From Sphingobacterium chungjuense (lineage in GTDB: Bacteria; Bacteroidota; Bacteroidia; Sphingobacteriales; Sphingobacteriaceae), in the NCBI RefSeq assembly GCF_011316935.1, contig NZ_WLYS01000003.1, forward strand, positions 558,001-622,000: a stretch of DNA of 64,000 nucleotides, read 5' to 3'. The first letter of the stretch is position 1, and each line of letters opens with the position of its first letter. Under the pieces are notes generated by a model. That model was given only the letters and a program-made list of their open reading frames with translations, was not told the DNA's origin and searched no databases. Positions 52,338 through 62,103 of the stretch are shown one piece after another. The position numbers and the translations under genes were made by a program.

Positions 52338-55300
52338 ATGAAATTATCAAAAGCCAAAGGTATCCTTATGCGCTTAAATTTAATCGTTGCCCTACTGCTC
52401 ACCTGCGCGATCGGCACCTATGCAACAAACACCTTCGCTCAACGCGTTACCTTAAGCAAAAAGGACGCCAAGCTGAAAGATGTATTCTCGGATATTCGCA
52501 AACAAACATCGTATAGTTTTATCTATACGCAAGAATTGCTTGACAAATCGAATCCTATCAATATTGAGGTGCTCAATATGCCCTTGGTTGAGGTATTAGA
52601 TTTATGTCTAAAAAATCAGCCACTCACCTACAAGCTCTCTGGGAAAAGCATTATTCTTAAAGAAAAAGCACTTCCGGTAGCTACTAAAGCAAATGCTAGT
52701 GCAAATCAGCAAGAAACATTTCCGCTACGTGGCACGGTGTATATTCGCACCGATGATGGCACGGCTACAGTAGCTGGCGCCAGTGTGCGAAGCAACTCGC
52801 AAGCGGTCGGCACAGGAGCGGATGGCGTTTTTAACCTTTCGGTAAAACGGGGTGACAACATTGTCATTTCCATGATGGGCTATAATACCAAAACGGTGGT
52901 TGTCGGTACAGCTCGCACCATCGACATCATACTCGAACCAGCGATCAACGAAGTGGAAGATGTGGTCATCACCGGTTACATGACACAGGAAAAACGCTCT
53001 ATTACGGGCGCGATGTCTTCCATCAAATCGGATGTACTTGAAAATGTACCGGTACAAAGTATTGACCGCGCGATGCAAGGCCAATTATCCGGTGTAAATA
53101 TTATGGCTGCCAATGGTGTACCAGGCGGTCCTGTAAATATCAACATCCGTGGTATGGGATCGATTACCGCTGGAAATGAGCCTTTGATCATTGTTGATGG
53201 TGTGCAACTAAATATGTCTGCAAGTTCTGGACAAACAGCCAGTAATCCGTTGGCTTTCTTGAATAATAATGATGTGGAGAGCATCGAAGTATTGAAAGAC
53301 GGTGCTGCGGCATCTATTTATGGTGCACAAGCTGCCAACGGTGTGGTCTTGATCACCACGAAACGTGGTAAAGCGGGCAAGACAAAAATTGGCCTCAATT
53401 ACTACAACGGTATCACTACGCCGATGCCAGAAGTGGCTATGATGTCTACTGAGCAATATTTTACATCACGATTCGAAGCCAGAAACAATAGATATCCAAC
53501 ACGTACGCTGGAACGTAACCGTGCAGATATGCTGACCGCAGTTGGATTGCCAGCAGATTTGACTGATGAGGATATTGCTGCATTAGGAACATACAACTGG
53601 CAAGAAGCAGCTTTCCGTACCGGGAGAACTAACAATGCAGATATTTCGGCTAGTGGTGGTAATGAGAAAACACAATTTTTCGTATCCGCTTCCTACAACA
53701 AAACAGATGGCAATGTGGTGGCGATCGATTTTGAACGCGCTACGGCTAAAATCAACTTGAGACACGAAATTTCGAAGCGTCTTTCTTTTGATTTGAATAC
53801 AAACTTAAGTAGTATCGTACAGAACGGTACTTCTGGAAGTAACGGCTCTACGGGTGCATATGCTGCACCGCAATATGCCGCACCTACCATGTTGCCTTTC
53901 ATCCCGATCTATAATCCTGATGGCTCTATGAATGCGCCAATTGAAGGTTTCCCCGGATCGTCCAATAGAAATCCTATTCAGGAAAGTTTACTAGGAACCT
54001 TACAAAGTCGCACCAAAGCTTTGGTGACTAATGTAAGCGCGACGTACAAAATATTAGACAACTTATCGTTCAAATCATTCTACGGATTAGATTTTCGTCT
54101 GATTGACGATGAGCGCTACGTAGATCCACGCACCAGAAGTGGATTTGCAGCACAAGGTTCATTGACTGTTGGTGCTCGCCAAAACCGCAACTTCATCACC
54201 AACCAGACCTTACAGTACAATACCAGCTGGAACGATCAGCATAATATCTCTGCCTTATTGGGTTTTGAGTACCGTAACGACAATCGTGAGATGAACTCGA
54301 TCTCCGCAAGTGGTTTTACCACACACCAATTTCGCACATTACAATCTGCGGCAGTGATCGGTAGCGCTTCTGGAAGTTGGACTGGGTTCAAACGCGCTGG
54401 TCTATTTACACAAGTCAACTACGATTTCAATAAAAAATATTTGTTGAGCGGTGTGTTACGCTATGATGGTTCATCCCGATTTGGTGCAAACAATTACTTT
54501 GGATGGTTTCCAGCCATTTCAGCAGGTTGGAATATCTCGGAAGAATCATTTATGGATGACCAAGCTTGGATCAACCAATTGAAAATACGAGCAGGTTATG
54601 GTGAGACAGGTAACGATGCCATTGGCAATTTCGATGCTAGAGCATTGTATGGCAGTTCCAGCTCTTCAAACTACAATCAGGAGCCCGGACTTCGCCCCTC
54701 TGGATTGGCCAATACAGACCTTAAATGGGAGAGAAATTTAACATCTAACATCGGTTTGGATTACGGTTTCTTCAATAATCGTATTTCAGGTTCTATCGAG
54801 GTATTTAGACGCGTTAGTAGCGATTTACTATTGGATAGACCTTTACCTTACTTGAGTGGTTTTTCCAATGTAACCAGTAATATTGGCCGCGTAAAAAACG
54901 AAGGGGTGGAATTTGATATTCGCACTACGAATGTAAAAGCGGGTCATTTTACTTGGACAACCAACTTCAACATTACCTTTTTACGTAATCGCGTTCTACA
55001 ACTCTTGGGCGACGACCAAGTGCTGCCGGGCGACCAATCGGTACGCGTAGGTTATTCATTGCGCACCAATGTGACTTTAGATTATGCTGGTGTCAATTCA
55101 GCAACGGGTCGTCCGATGTGGTATGATGCGAATGGAGAGGTAACGTATACGCCCAGCAGTCCGAACGATCTGAAGATCTTTGGAAACCAGATGAGTGATT
55201 TCTTCGGTGGATTCACCAACACCTTTAGCTACAAGGGATTCTCTGCAAGTGCATTTTTCCACTATGACTACGGCCGGGAACTCAGCAATGCGGGTATGCA

Positions 55301-55706
55301 CAGCCGTTGGTTCTTGAATGGTGGCGACAACCGTAATACGTTAGAGCGCATCTTCTTGAATCGTTGGACTACGCCTGGTCAAGTCACCACCGTACCGCGT
55401 CCATTCGATGCTAATACCGAGGTCGGCAGTATTTCACACGCCACTACCAGCAGCCGATTTTTGGAAGATGCTTCATTCATCCGCTTAAAGAATGTCACGG
55501 TATCTTATCAATTGCCGACAGGCATCGCACAACGTCTTGGCATGACCAACCTAAAAGTATATGCGCAAGGAGAAAACCTAGCAACATTTACCAAATGGAC
55601 AGGTTACGACCCAGAACTCATGATTGGTTTTGGTGAGTTTTCATCGACACAAGGCACTATCCCACAAACAAAAGTGTTCACGTTTGGAGTACAGGTTGGA
55701 TTTTAA
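52338..55706 (+). CDS. SusC-like TonB-dependent receptor with N-terminal STN signalling domain
   Basis: This 1122-residue outer-membrane transporter both imports its ligand and signals. The signal peptide ends IGTYATNTFAQ. An STN secretin/TonB short domain covers about 38-105 (DAKLKDVFSDIRKQTSYSFI, PLVEVLDLCLKNQPLTYKLS) and would touch FecR. A carboxypeptidase-like domain (about 127-195) and the plug follow (VITGYMTQEKRSITGAMSS, NIRGMGSITAGNEPLIIVDG, VESIEVLKDGAAASIYGAQA, NGVVLITTKRGKAGK). The SusC-type barrel ends NLKVYAQGENLATFTKWTGY and TFGVQVGF. The SusD partner starts 17 bp later. The STN domain, absent from plain SusC proteins, fits the sigma/FecR pair just upstream. Confidence 0.97.
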   Translation: MKLSKAKGILMRLNLIVALLLTCAIGTYATNTFAQRVTLSKKDAKLKDVFSDIRKQTSYSFIYTQELLDKSNPINIEVLNMPLVEVLDLCLKNQPLTYKLSGKSIILKEKALPVATKANASANQQETFPLRGTVYIRTDDGTATVAGASVRSNSQAVGTGADGVFNLSVKRGDNIVISMMGYNTKTVVVGTARTIDIILEPAINEVEDVVITGYMTQEKRSITGAMSSIKSDVLENVPVQSIDRAMQGQLSGVNIMAANGVPGGPVNINIRGMGSITAGNEPLIIVDGVQLNMSASSGQTASNPLAFLNNNDVESIEVLKDGAAASIYGAQAANGVVLITTKRGKAGKTKIGLNYYNGITTPMPEVAMMSTEQYFTSRFEARNNRYPTRTLERNRADMLTAVGLPADLTDEDIAALGTYNWQEAAFRTGRTNNADISASGGNEKTQFFVSASYNKTDGNVVAIDFERATAKINLRHEISKRLSFDLNTNLSSIVQNGTSGSNGSTGAYAAPQYAAPTMLPFIPIYNPDGSMNAPIEGFPGSSNRNPIQESLLGTLQSRTKALVTNVSATYKILDNLSFKSFYGLDFRLIDDERYVDPRTRSGFAAQGSLTVGARQNRNFITNQTLQYNTSWNDQHNISALLGFEYRNDNREMNSISASGFTTHQFRTLQSAAVIGSASGSWTGFKRAGLFTQVNYDFNKKYLLSGVLRYDGSSRFGANNYFGWFPAISAGWNISEESFMDDQAWINQLKIRAGYGETGNDAIGNFDARALYGSSSSSNYNQEPGLRPSGLANTDLKWERNLTSNIGLDYGFFNNRISGSIEVFRRVSSDLLLDRPLPYLSGFSNVTSNIGRVKNEGVEFDIRTTNVKAGHFTWTTNFNITFLRNRVLQLLGDDQVLPGDQSVRVGYSLRTNVTLDYAGVNSATGRPMWYDANGEVTYTPSSPNDLKIFGNQMSDFFGGFTNTFSYKGFSASAFFHYDYGRELSNAGMHSRWFLNGGDNRNTLERIFLNRWTTPGQVTTVPRPFDANTEVGSISHATTSSRFLEDASFIRLKNVTVSYQLPTGIAQRLGMTNLKVYAQGENLATFTKWTGYDPELMIGFGEFSSTQGTIPQTKVFTFGVQVGF

Positions 55707-55723
55707 TAATACAGGAAACGACA

Positions 55724-57136
55724 ATGAAAAGAATAGTATATATCACCGCCATAGCTTGGTCTACCCTACTATTTAGCGGATGTGAAAAAATGTTGGAAGT
55801 GAATCCTCGGCAATCTATTGATGCCGCAGATGCGCTAACCAGCAAAGAATCCATTACGGCAGCTACCAACGCCGTGTATGCTCGATTGCGAGAAGTAAGT
55901 TTATATGGCCGCGACCTGATTGCCATACCCGATGTATTGGCAGATAATACCATAAACACCTTAGCAGGAAATCGCTTGGTGCGGGAGTGGAACAATCAAA
56001 TTGGATCGCACCTGAGCAATTGGCAACAATCGTACTACGGCATCAACCAAATCAACTTGATTTTAGCCGCACTAGACGAATTCGATACCGATCAGGCTTA
56101 CAAAGACGGTATTCGCGGACAGAATTTGTTTCTCCGCGCTTTGTATTACCACAATCTCATGCGTGCGTATGCCTATGATCCTACAGCCATAGTTGCTGCA
56201 CAAAATCGTGGTGGTGTTCCGATTATGCAACGTGGTGCTATCGCCGTCGAAGAGATCGAATTTAGCTCTCGCGCTAGCATTGAAGAAACTTACGCCTACA
56301 TCTATCGCGATCTTCAAGAAGCTTATGAACTGATTCCAGCATCTAACAACAGTAGAGGCCCATTCTTCGCGACCAAAGGTGCGGTAGCAGCATTATTTTC
56401 CCGTGTTGCATTGTACAACGGAGATTATGCACGTGTGCTAGCGGAATCAGAAAAAGCGATGAATAGTGGCGTGGCTACCTTTCCAAATGCGGCACAACTC
56501 GAAGCTTCTTGGCGCAGTGAACGTCATCCAGAATCATTCTTCGAAATTCCATTCGCCACGCCAGATAACATTGGGAGCAATGAATCATTACGTGCTACCT
56601 ACATGACCAGAACGACGGTAGGTTCTACCGCGACGGCATCACATGGCAATGTCGTGATGAGCGAAGAATTGCTGGCGCAATATAGCGCAGCTGATGCACG
56701 TCGCGCCTTTATACAAAGCGGATTAGGTGCCAACCGTGCTTATTTTGAAATTAACAAATTTGCAAGTAAGAATGGCGTACCAAACTTAGACAATGTTCCT
56801 GTGATTCGTTACGCAGAAGTAGTACTGAATCGTGCAGAAGCGTTAGCAGCGCTTAACCAAACTGCCTTGGCCAATACAGAATTAAATAAAATACGGACTC
56901 GTGCCAACCTGACTTCGGTAAACTTGCAGGGCGATGCGCTGAAAGCAGAAATCCTGCAGCAACGCCGTTTGGAGTTTGCCTTTGAAGGTCATCGCTTTTT
57001 CGATCTAAAAAGATTGGGATTACCGATCGTCAAGGAATCGGAAACGATTGCCTTCGAAGACCTACGCATACTGAGCAGAATTCCAGTTCGCGAGGTAGAA
57101 ATCAACAGTAGTCTCGAACAGAATTTCGGATATTAA
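55724..57136 (+). CDS. SusD/RagB-family surface lipoprotein
   Basis: This 470-residue lipoprotein partners the STN-SusC. The lipobox lies in TLLFSGCEKMLEVNPRQSID. It has the helical SusD core (GQNLFLRALYYHNLMRAYAY, TKGAVAALFSRVALYNGDYA) and the C-terminal motif VIRYAEVVLNRAEALAAL, then EILQQRRLEFAFEGHRFFDL. It is at the short end of the family. A small lipoprotein gene follows 12 bp downstream in the same transcript. Confidence 0.95.
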   Translation: MKRIVYITAIAWSTLLFSGCEKMLEVNPRQSIDAADALTSKESITAATNAVYARLREVSLYGRDLIAIPDVLADNTINTLAGNRLVREWNNQIGSHLSNWQQSYYGINQINLILAALDEFDTDQAYKDGIRGQNLFLRALYYHNLMRAYAYDPTAIVAAQNRGGVPIMQRGAIAVEEIEFSSRASIEETYAYIYRDLQEAYELIPASNNSRGPFFATKGAVAALFSRVALYNGDYARVLAESEKAMNSGVATFPNAAQLEASWRSERHPESFFEIPFATPDNIGSNESLRATYMTRTTVGSTATASHGNVVMSEELLAQYSAADARRAFIQSGLGANRAYFEINKFASKNGVPNLDNVPVIRYAEVVLNRAEALAALNQTALANTELNKIRTRANLTSVNLQGDALKAEILQQRRLEFAFEGHRFFDLKRLGLPIVKESETIAFEDLRILSRIPVREVEINSSLEQNFGY

Positions 57137-57148
57137 ACTAGCAAAAAA

Positions 57149-57601
57149 ATGAAAAATAGTATAATCATAGCGCTATGTCTTCTTTTGACATCTTGCTTCA
57201 AAGACTATGAAGATAAGCTCATCTTTAAGGACTTTATGGTCGAATTTCAAGATGCCGTAGTCGTAAGTAACGCCGTCGGCAAGACCTACCCGATCATTAC
57301 CGCTCGCCCAGGCGAGCACAAGCTACAGGTGAATCTGTTGGGCGGCTTGTCCGAAAGCGCGCAAACGATTCGTGCTACCGTGGTAGCGAGCGAAACGACG
57401 GCAGTACAAGGTCAGCATTATGAACTGAGCCAAGATGGACAAATTCAATTTCCAGCCAATACGGCAATTAGTTCATTGAATTATGCGATACCTTCGCTAG
57501 CTCCACAAACGGATGTTGTTTTGGTCATAGAGCTTCAGGCAAACGATCAGGTAAAAACAAGTGGAAACTACAAGACCGTAGGTATTCGGATTCAGAATTA
57601 A
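57149..57601 (+). CDS. Small Sus-locus lipoprotein, DUF4843-like
   Basis: This 150-residue lipoprotein (LCLLLTSCFKDYEDK) has an Ig-like or Calx-beta-like beta-sandwich pattern (KTYPIITARPGEHKLQVNLL, TTAVQGQHYEL). DUF4843 proteins sit behind SusC/SusD pairs and probably aid surface ligand binding. The family is named from size, position and the VQGQHYEL-type motif, not a search. It ends the operon before a strong terminator. Confidence 0.65.
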   Translation: MKNSIIIALCLLLTSCFKDYEDKLIFKDFMVEFQDAVVVSNAVGKTYPIITARPGEHKLQVNLLGGLSESAQTIRATVVASETTAVQGQHYELSQDGQIQFPANTAISSLNYAIPSLAPQTDVVLVIELQANDQVKTSGNYKTVGIRIQN

Positions 57602-57615
57602 ATAACTCCTTAATC

Positions 57616-57653
57616 AAAGGTTTGATGAAGTCTCTTAACTTCATCAAACCTTT
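57616..57653 (+). terminator. Intrinsic terminator of the STN-SusC/SusD operon
   Basis: A perfect 15-bp stem AAAGGTTTGATGAAG / CTTCATCAAACCTTT with an 8-base loop and a T run begins 15 bp after the lipoprotein stop. The phosphoesterase ATG is only 18 bp further, so some read-through may reach it. Confidence 0.9.
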
Positions 57654-57670
57654 TTTTGCTTGATAAAGAC

Positions 57671-58792
57671 ATGATACAATATTTATTTTTAATAATGGCC
57701 TTAGCCAGCTCCCTAAGCTATGCACAGACTTCATCATTAGCAGTGAGTTCGACGCTAGCACAAGACAGCATCCAGGAGCTACCACATCTCTTCTTTAACG
57801 CCGATGACACCCTCATTCGTTGGGTAAAAGACGGCGCTTTACAACAGATATCCAGCACAGAAACGCCTGACTTTAGAAAAGATGTCGCACAACTCGCGGC
57901 CACATTCGATTTGCCCTTGTTAGCAGCTTTAAAAGAAAATGAGGCTTACAGCAACTTATCCGATCGTTCATACGAATATTCGGACGTGCCAAATTGGTTG
58001 GCCATTAGCGATATTCATGGTCAATATCCGCTATTTGTTGCATTATTACAGCAACATCAGGTAATTGATTCCAAAGGGAATTGGATCTTTGGAGAGGGAC
58101 ATTTGGTGATCAATGGCGACATCTTCGATCGAGGCACTGGCGTAACCGAAGCCCTTTGGCACACCTACAAATTGCAGCAGCAAGCGCTATCTGCTGGGGG
58201 CAAAGTGCATTACTTAATCGGTAATCATGAATTGATGGTATTGGATAATGATTTGCGCTATGTGCATGATCAATACAAACTGATTGCGGAAATTCTCGAC
58301 AAACCTTACGAAAAACAATTTGGAAGACAATCGTTTTTCGGACAATGGATCAGACAGCAGCCCATTACGATAAAAATCAACGATACCTGGTTTGTACATG
58401 CGGGTATTTCTCCAGAAATCGTTCAGGAAAACCTGACTCCTAAAAAAATCAACAGCTTATTCCGAGATAGCATCTTTACGCAGCTACGGGCAGATTACCG
58501 CGCGAACCCAACATTGAACTTATTGGCCACGTCCAATGGACCTGTCTGGTATAGAGGCTACTTTAAAGATGAAACAATAAACCAAGGCAATATAAAGCGA
58601 ATACTTCAATTCTGGAATGCCGATCGCATGGTCATTGGCCACACGTCACAAAAACAGATCACACCATTATTTGAAAATAAAGTAATAGTGATCGACTCCA
58701 GTATTAAAAACGGCAAGACTGGTGAAGTGTTAATATATAACGAAGGTCAGCTATTTCGAGGTTTGCTCAACGGAAGTCGGCTTGCATTGTAA
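57671..58792 (+). CDS. Secreted calcineurin-like metallophosphoesterase
   Basis: This protein of about 373 residues starts at the ATG at 57671 (MIQYLFLIMALASSLSYAQ, signal peptide); an earlier TTG is in frame but would spoil the signal. Two-metal phosphoesterase motifs are complete: WLAISDIHGQYPLF (DxH), VINGDIFDRGTGVTE (GDxxDRG), YLIGNHELMVL (GNHE), WFVHAGISPEI and MVIGHTSQK. The order resembles bacterial serine/threonine-phosphatase-like and ApaH-like enzymes. A periplasmic location suggests removal of phosphate from an imported or extracellular ligand, perhaps the one carried by the adjacent SusC/SusD (inference). It is convergent with the regulator gene. Confidence 0.9.
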   Translation: MIQYLFLIMALASSLSYAQTSSLAVSSTLAQDSIQELPHLFFNADDTLIRWVKDGALQQISSTETPDFRKDVAQLAATFDLPLLAALKENEAYSNLSDRSYEYSDVPNWLAISDIHGQYPLFVALLQQHQVIDSKGNWIFGEGHLVINGDIFDRGTGVTEALWHTYKLQQQALSAGGKVHYLIGNHELMVLDNDLRYVHDQYKLIAEILDKPYEKQFGRQSFFGQWIRQQPITIKINDTWFVHAGISPEIVQENLTPKKINSLFRDSIFTQLRADYRANPTLNLLATSNGPVWYRGYFKDETINQGNIKRILQFWNADRMVIGHTSQKQITPLFENKVIVIDSSIKNGKTGEVLIYNEGQLFRGLLNGSRLAL

Positions 58793-58846
58793 ATGCAGTC
58801 TATTAGAACTAAATGGAAGAGTCGAGAGGACTATTGTAAGCGTGCA

Positions 58847-60322
58847 TTACAAAAGATCCTTTCGAATTTTTTCAATCGCCGTTTTCATATTGGAATTAAA
58901 ATGCTCTTTATCTAGGCGAATAGGTGGCGCCTGCCTTACCTCACAATCTGCAATACTACACGATTCGCAAGTAACACCCACATTGATTGTTTTCAAACTT
59001 GGAGATTTGACAAATCGAATCTTTTTGATCGTCTGAGAATTAAGCAAAATACCCAGACAGTAACTCCTATTACTACCGTCTGAGAACGGGTTTTTTTGAG
59101 AAGTAGAAATCACCAAATAACTTATACCCAAATCTTTATAATGAGATATCTGGGCATCCGTCAAGGTTTCATTTTCTTTGAGATGCGCTAGATTCTTCAC
59201 GGCAATCCAACGTCCACAATAATGCTCGTTGGTGGCGTTGGCATGTGGCGCTTGCTGATGATTGAGATGTAGTTCCTTTAATATCTGAATTTTGTCTGAA
59301 TTCTTCTTCTTCACCAAACACAGATAAAACAGATCTTTGATACCCAATTCCGAAGACAATACATTGGTCGATCGATAATAAAAAGTCTCTGGAGAGTGTG
59401 TGAAACTATCAATAAGGCCTTCAAAGCTTTTCGGGCGCCAGCTGTTATGAGAAAAGAAATTAGCGATGCTGTCGCGTATAGCACTCTTTGAAATAAGCAA
59501 TGCTCCTGCAAAATAGGATGCATAAAAATTATTTAAAATCTCTTCAAAATTTCCAAAATGTAACCATGAATAGGTTGTAGGACGATGCTTTAATTCCAGC
59601 ACATTAAACCCAATCTCTTTTGCTAGAATAAAAGTCTTCTTATCGGTATCTAATTTATTATTGAGCAATAATAATTTTTTTTCAGGCAAAAACATCGATC
59701 TTAGATTATCCAAAACGCCATAGGATTCGAAATCGCTCGATTCAATCGCGTAATCAAACTTCTCAACTAGAACCTTCTCTAAAATTTCAATCTGTATATT
59801 CTTGCCAATTACGAGTTGATTCTCCTCCGCAAAGCGCAACACTTCTTCTTCAATCTCAGGAAAATTATTATCGTACAACTCTTGAAATGATCGCAGTACT
59901 GCAAAATAAAATCGCTCTTTTCCCAGATTATAATTCTGCGCTATCTCTATCAATGCATTGATGAATGCGGTCACTTTCTTAGGCGCATCACTGATGATAC
60001 TAATGAGATCATTTTTATTAATTCCAAAAAGATCGAGTGGAATTTCTTTAAAAAAATCAGACTGCAAAATCTCATTAAACGGCGCGAGGCTTTTGTCCAA
60101 TTTCGTGGATACCAATTCATCAAACGTACAATTTAACGATTCAGAAAGCAAGATTATCTTTTCATGCTTTGGATACTTCTTACCATTTTCAATCTCATTT
60201 AAGTACGATTTAGACAGCCCCGTTTTGACCGCAAGATCTTGCAGAGACCAGTTTTTTTTCTGGCGCTGTTGCTTCAATTTAAGTCCGAAAATTGTCTTGA
60301 TATACTCACTTTCTGATGTCAT
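58847..60322 (-). CDS. ScfR/RamB-type XRE transcriptional regulator (short-chain fatty-acid/glyoxylate control)
   Basis: This regulator of about 491 residues starts at the ATG at 60322; an in-frame TTG lies two codons earlier. The N-terminal XRE helix-turn-helix (LKLKQQRQKKNWSLQDLAV, LSKSYLNEIENGKKYPK) is followed by an IrrE/ImmA-like region (about 190-330) without a clear zinc motif. The C-terminal DUF2083-type region has cysteines in EHYCGRW and CESCSIADCEVRQAPP. This is the layout of RamB in actinobacteria and related regulators of acetate and propionate metabolism. It is divergent from aceB with 127 bp between the starts, and a palindrome there is the likely operator. Confidence 0.88.
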   Translation of the reverse strand: MTSESEYIKTIFGLKLKQQRQKKNWSLQDLAVKTGLSKSYLNEIENGKKYPKHEKIILLSESLNCTFDELVSTKLDKSLAPFNEILQSDFFKEIPLDLFGINKNDLISIISDAPKKVTAFINALIEIAQNYNLGKERFYFAVLRSFQELYDNNFPEIEEEVLRFAEENQLVIGKNIQIEILEKVLVEKFDYAIESSDFESYGVLDNLRSMFLPEKKLLLLNNKLDTDKKTFILAKEIGFNVLELKHRPTTYSWLHFGNFEEILNNFYASYFAGALLISKSAIRDSIANFFSHNSWRPKSFEGLIDSFTHSPETFYYRSTNVLSSELGIKDLFYLCLVKKKNSDKIQILKELHLNHQQAPHANATNEHYCGRWIAVKNLAHLKENETLTDAQISHYKDLGISYLVISTSQKNPFSDGSNRSYCLGILLNSQTIKKIRFVKSPSLKTINVGVTCESCSIADCEVRQAPPIRLDKEHFNSNMKTAIEKIRKDLL

Positions 60323-60379
60323 TATCAAATGTAAATAATTACAATCGTTTATTCATAAAGAAATTTTTTTAACAAAAAC

Positions 60380-60393
60380 AGCGAACGTTCGCT
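60380..60393. promoter_or_regulatory. Perfect palindromic operator candidate AGCGAACGTTCGCT
   Basis: A 14-bp perfect palindrome lies in the divergent regulator-aceB region. The TTCG in its right half is 22 bp upstream of the aceB -7 box TATGTTTG (60414-60421), the usual -33 position. Binding there would block the promoter. The ScfR/RamB-type regulator next door is the natural candidate binder. Confidence 0.7.
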
Positions 60394-60413
60394 AAATTTT
60401 TTAAATATTTGTT

Positions 60414-60421
60414 TATGTTTG
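60414..60421 (+). promoter_or_regulatory. Bacteroidota -7 promoter element (TATGTTTG) for aceB
   Basis: Exact TAnnTTTG match, 28 bp before the aceB ATG at 60450, with the operator palindrome at the -33 position. Confidence 0.6.
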
Positions 60422-60449
60422 TATTGTTAAACCATAAAATCAATGAGTT

Positions 60450-62033
60450 ATGCATGCTAAAAATAAATTCGTAATAAAATCAGAGAATGAAGCTACAGAT
60501 ATCTTCAATTCAGAATTAATAAAATTTCTTACTGAATTACATCAACTTTTCAATTTGCAGCGTTTGCAGTTACTAGAAGCCCGCAAATTAAAACAGCAAG
60601 ATTTTGATGCTGGCCATCTACCAAAGTTTCTGGAAGAAACAGAAAAAATACGCCAAGATAATTGGGTTTGCTCAGCACTTCCTGCCGATTTGCTAGATCG
60701 TAGGGTTGAAATTACTGGCCCTGTTGATAGAAAAATGATCATCAATGCTTTAAACTCTGGTGCGGCAACTTTCATGGCCGATTTTGAAGACAGCAACTCG
60801 CCAACATGGCAAAATTGCACTCAAGGACAGATTAATCTTTCGGACGCCATTAACGGAAAAATCGATTTCACAAACGAACAAGGCAAATCGTATCAACTCA
60901 ATGAGAAAACAGCCGTCTTGATCGTTCGCCCACGCGGTTTACATCTGAACGAAAAACACATCGAAATAGATGGCGAAGAGGCATCTGCATCTTTAATTGA
61001 TTTTGGTATCTACTTTTTCCGAAACATCAAACAGTTGATAAATAATGGTAGTGCTACATACTTTTACCTCCCAAAACTAGAACATTATAAGGAAGCCCGC
61101 TGGTGGAATGAAGTTTTCGTTTTCGCCCAAAATTATCTAAATATTCCGCAAGGCACAATCAAAGCGACCGTACTCATCGAAACGATTACCGCTTCGTTCC
61201 AAATCGACGAAATCCTGTACGAATTAAGAGAGCATAGCGCAGGATTGAATTGTGGCCGTTGGGACTACATATTCTCGTATATCAAAAAATTTAGAAACTT
61301 ACCACAATTTATCGTTCCTGATCGTGACCAAGTTACGATGACCTCTCCCTTCATGAGCGCATACTCTAAACGCGTGATTGAAATATGCCATAAAAGAAAC
61401 GTACACGCCATTGGCGGAATGGCAGCCCAGATCCCGATCAAAGGTGATGAAGAAGCTAATAAGCAAGCGTATGAAAAAGTAAGCAATGACAAGAAGCGCG
61501 AAGCGCAAAATGGACATGACGGTACTTGGGTAGCGCATCCAGCGTTGGTCGCGGTCGCTAAAGACATATTTGATGAACACATGCCTTCGGCCAATCAGAT
61601 CGATAAGAAATTTGATTATCAAATCAAAGAAGTCGATCTGCTAGAGATCCCACAAGGCGAAATCACAGAACAAGGTGTGCGCAAAAACATCAATGTCGGC
61701 ATCCTGTATATCGAAAGCTGGCTCATGGGTGTAGGCGCTGCTGCCATCTACCACCTCATGGAAGATGCAGCTACCGCGGAAATCTCCAGAACACAGATCT
61801 GGCAGTGGCTCAAAAACAAAGCGAAGCTTCAGGATAATCGTACGCTAACTCAAGAACTCGTCTTAGCATGGGAAGCTGAAGAATTAACTAAGATCGAGCA
61901 ATACGTCGGTGCAGACCGATTCAAAAATGGACAATTCGCACGTGCAACAGAACTACTCAACGAACTCATCTTTGACGAAAACTTTGAAGAATTTCTCACG
62001 CTAAAAGCTTACCCATTCATTACTAGCAATTAA
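60450..62033 (+). CDS. aceB: Malate synthase A
   Basis: This 527-residue enzyme condenses glyoxylate with acetyl-CoA to malate, the second step of the glyoxylate shunt. It has VEITGPVDRKMIINALNSGA, FMADFEDSNSPTWQN, VLIVRPRGLHLNEKHI, ATVLIETITASFQIDEILYE (catalytic Glu region), GLNCGRWDYIFSYIKKF and the C-terminal VGILYIESWLMGVGAAAIYH. Length and motifs match isoform A. Isocitrate lyase follows 70 bp later. Confidence 0.96.
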   Translation: MHAKNKFVIKSENEATDIFNSELIKFLTELHQLFNLQRLQLLEARKLKQQDFDAGHLPKFLEETEKIRQDNWVCSALPADLLDRRVEITGPVDRKMIINALNSGAATFMADFEDSNSPTWQNCTQGQINLSDAINGKIDFTNEQGKSYQLNEKTAVLIVRPRGLHLNEKHIEIDGEEASASLIDFGIYFFRNIKQLINNGSATYFYLPKLEHYKEARWWNEVFVFAQNYLNIPQGTIKATVLIETITASFQIDEILYELREHSAGLNCGRWDYIFSYIKKFRNLPQFIVPDRDQVTMTSPFMSAYSKRVIEICHKRNVHAIGGMAAQIPIKGDEEANKQAYEKVSNDKKREAQNGHDGTWVAHPALVAVAKDIFDEHMPSANQIDKKFDYQIKEVDLLEIPQGEITEQGVRKNINVGILYIESWLMGVGAAAIYHLMEDAATAEISRTQIWQWLKNKAKLQDNRTLTQELVLAWEAEELTKIEQYVGADRFKNGQFARATELLNELIFDENFEEFLTLKAYPFITSN

Positions 62034-62103
62034 CAACGCACCGCACCATGGTTTTAAAGAGAAAAAATCACTAACAAATAATAAAACGTAAAAAAATAGC
62101 ATC

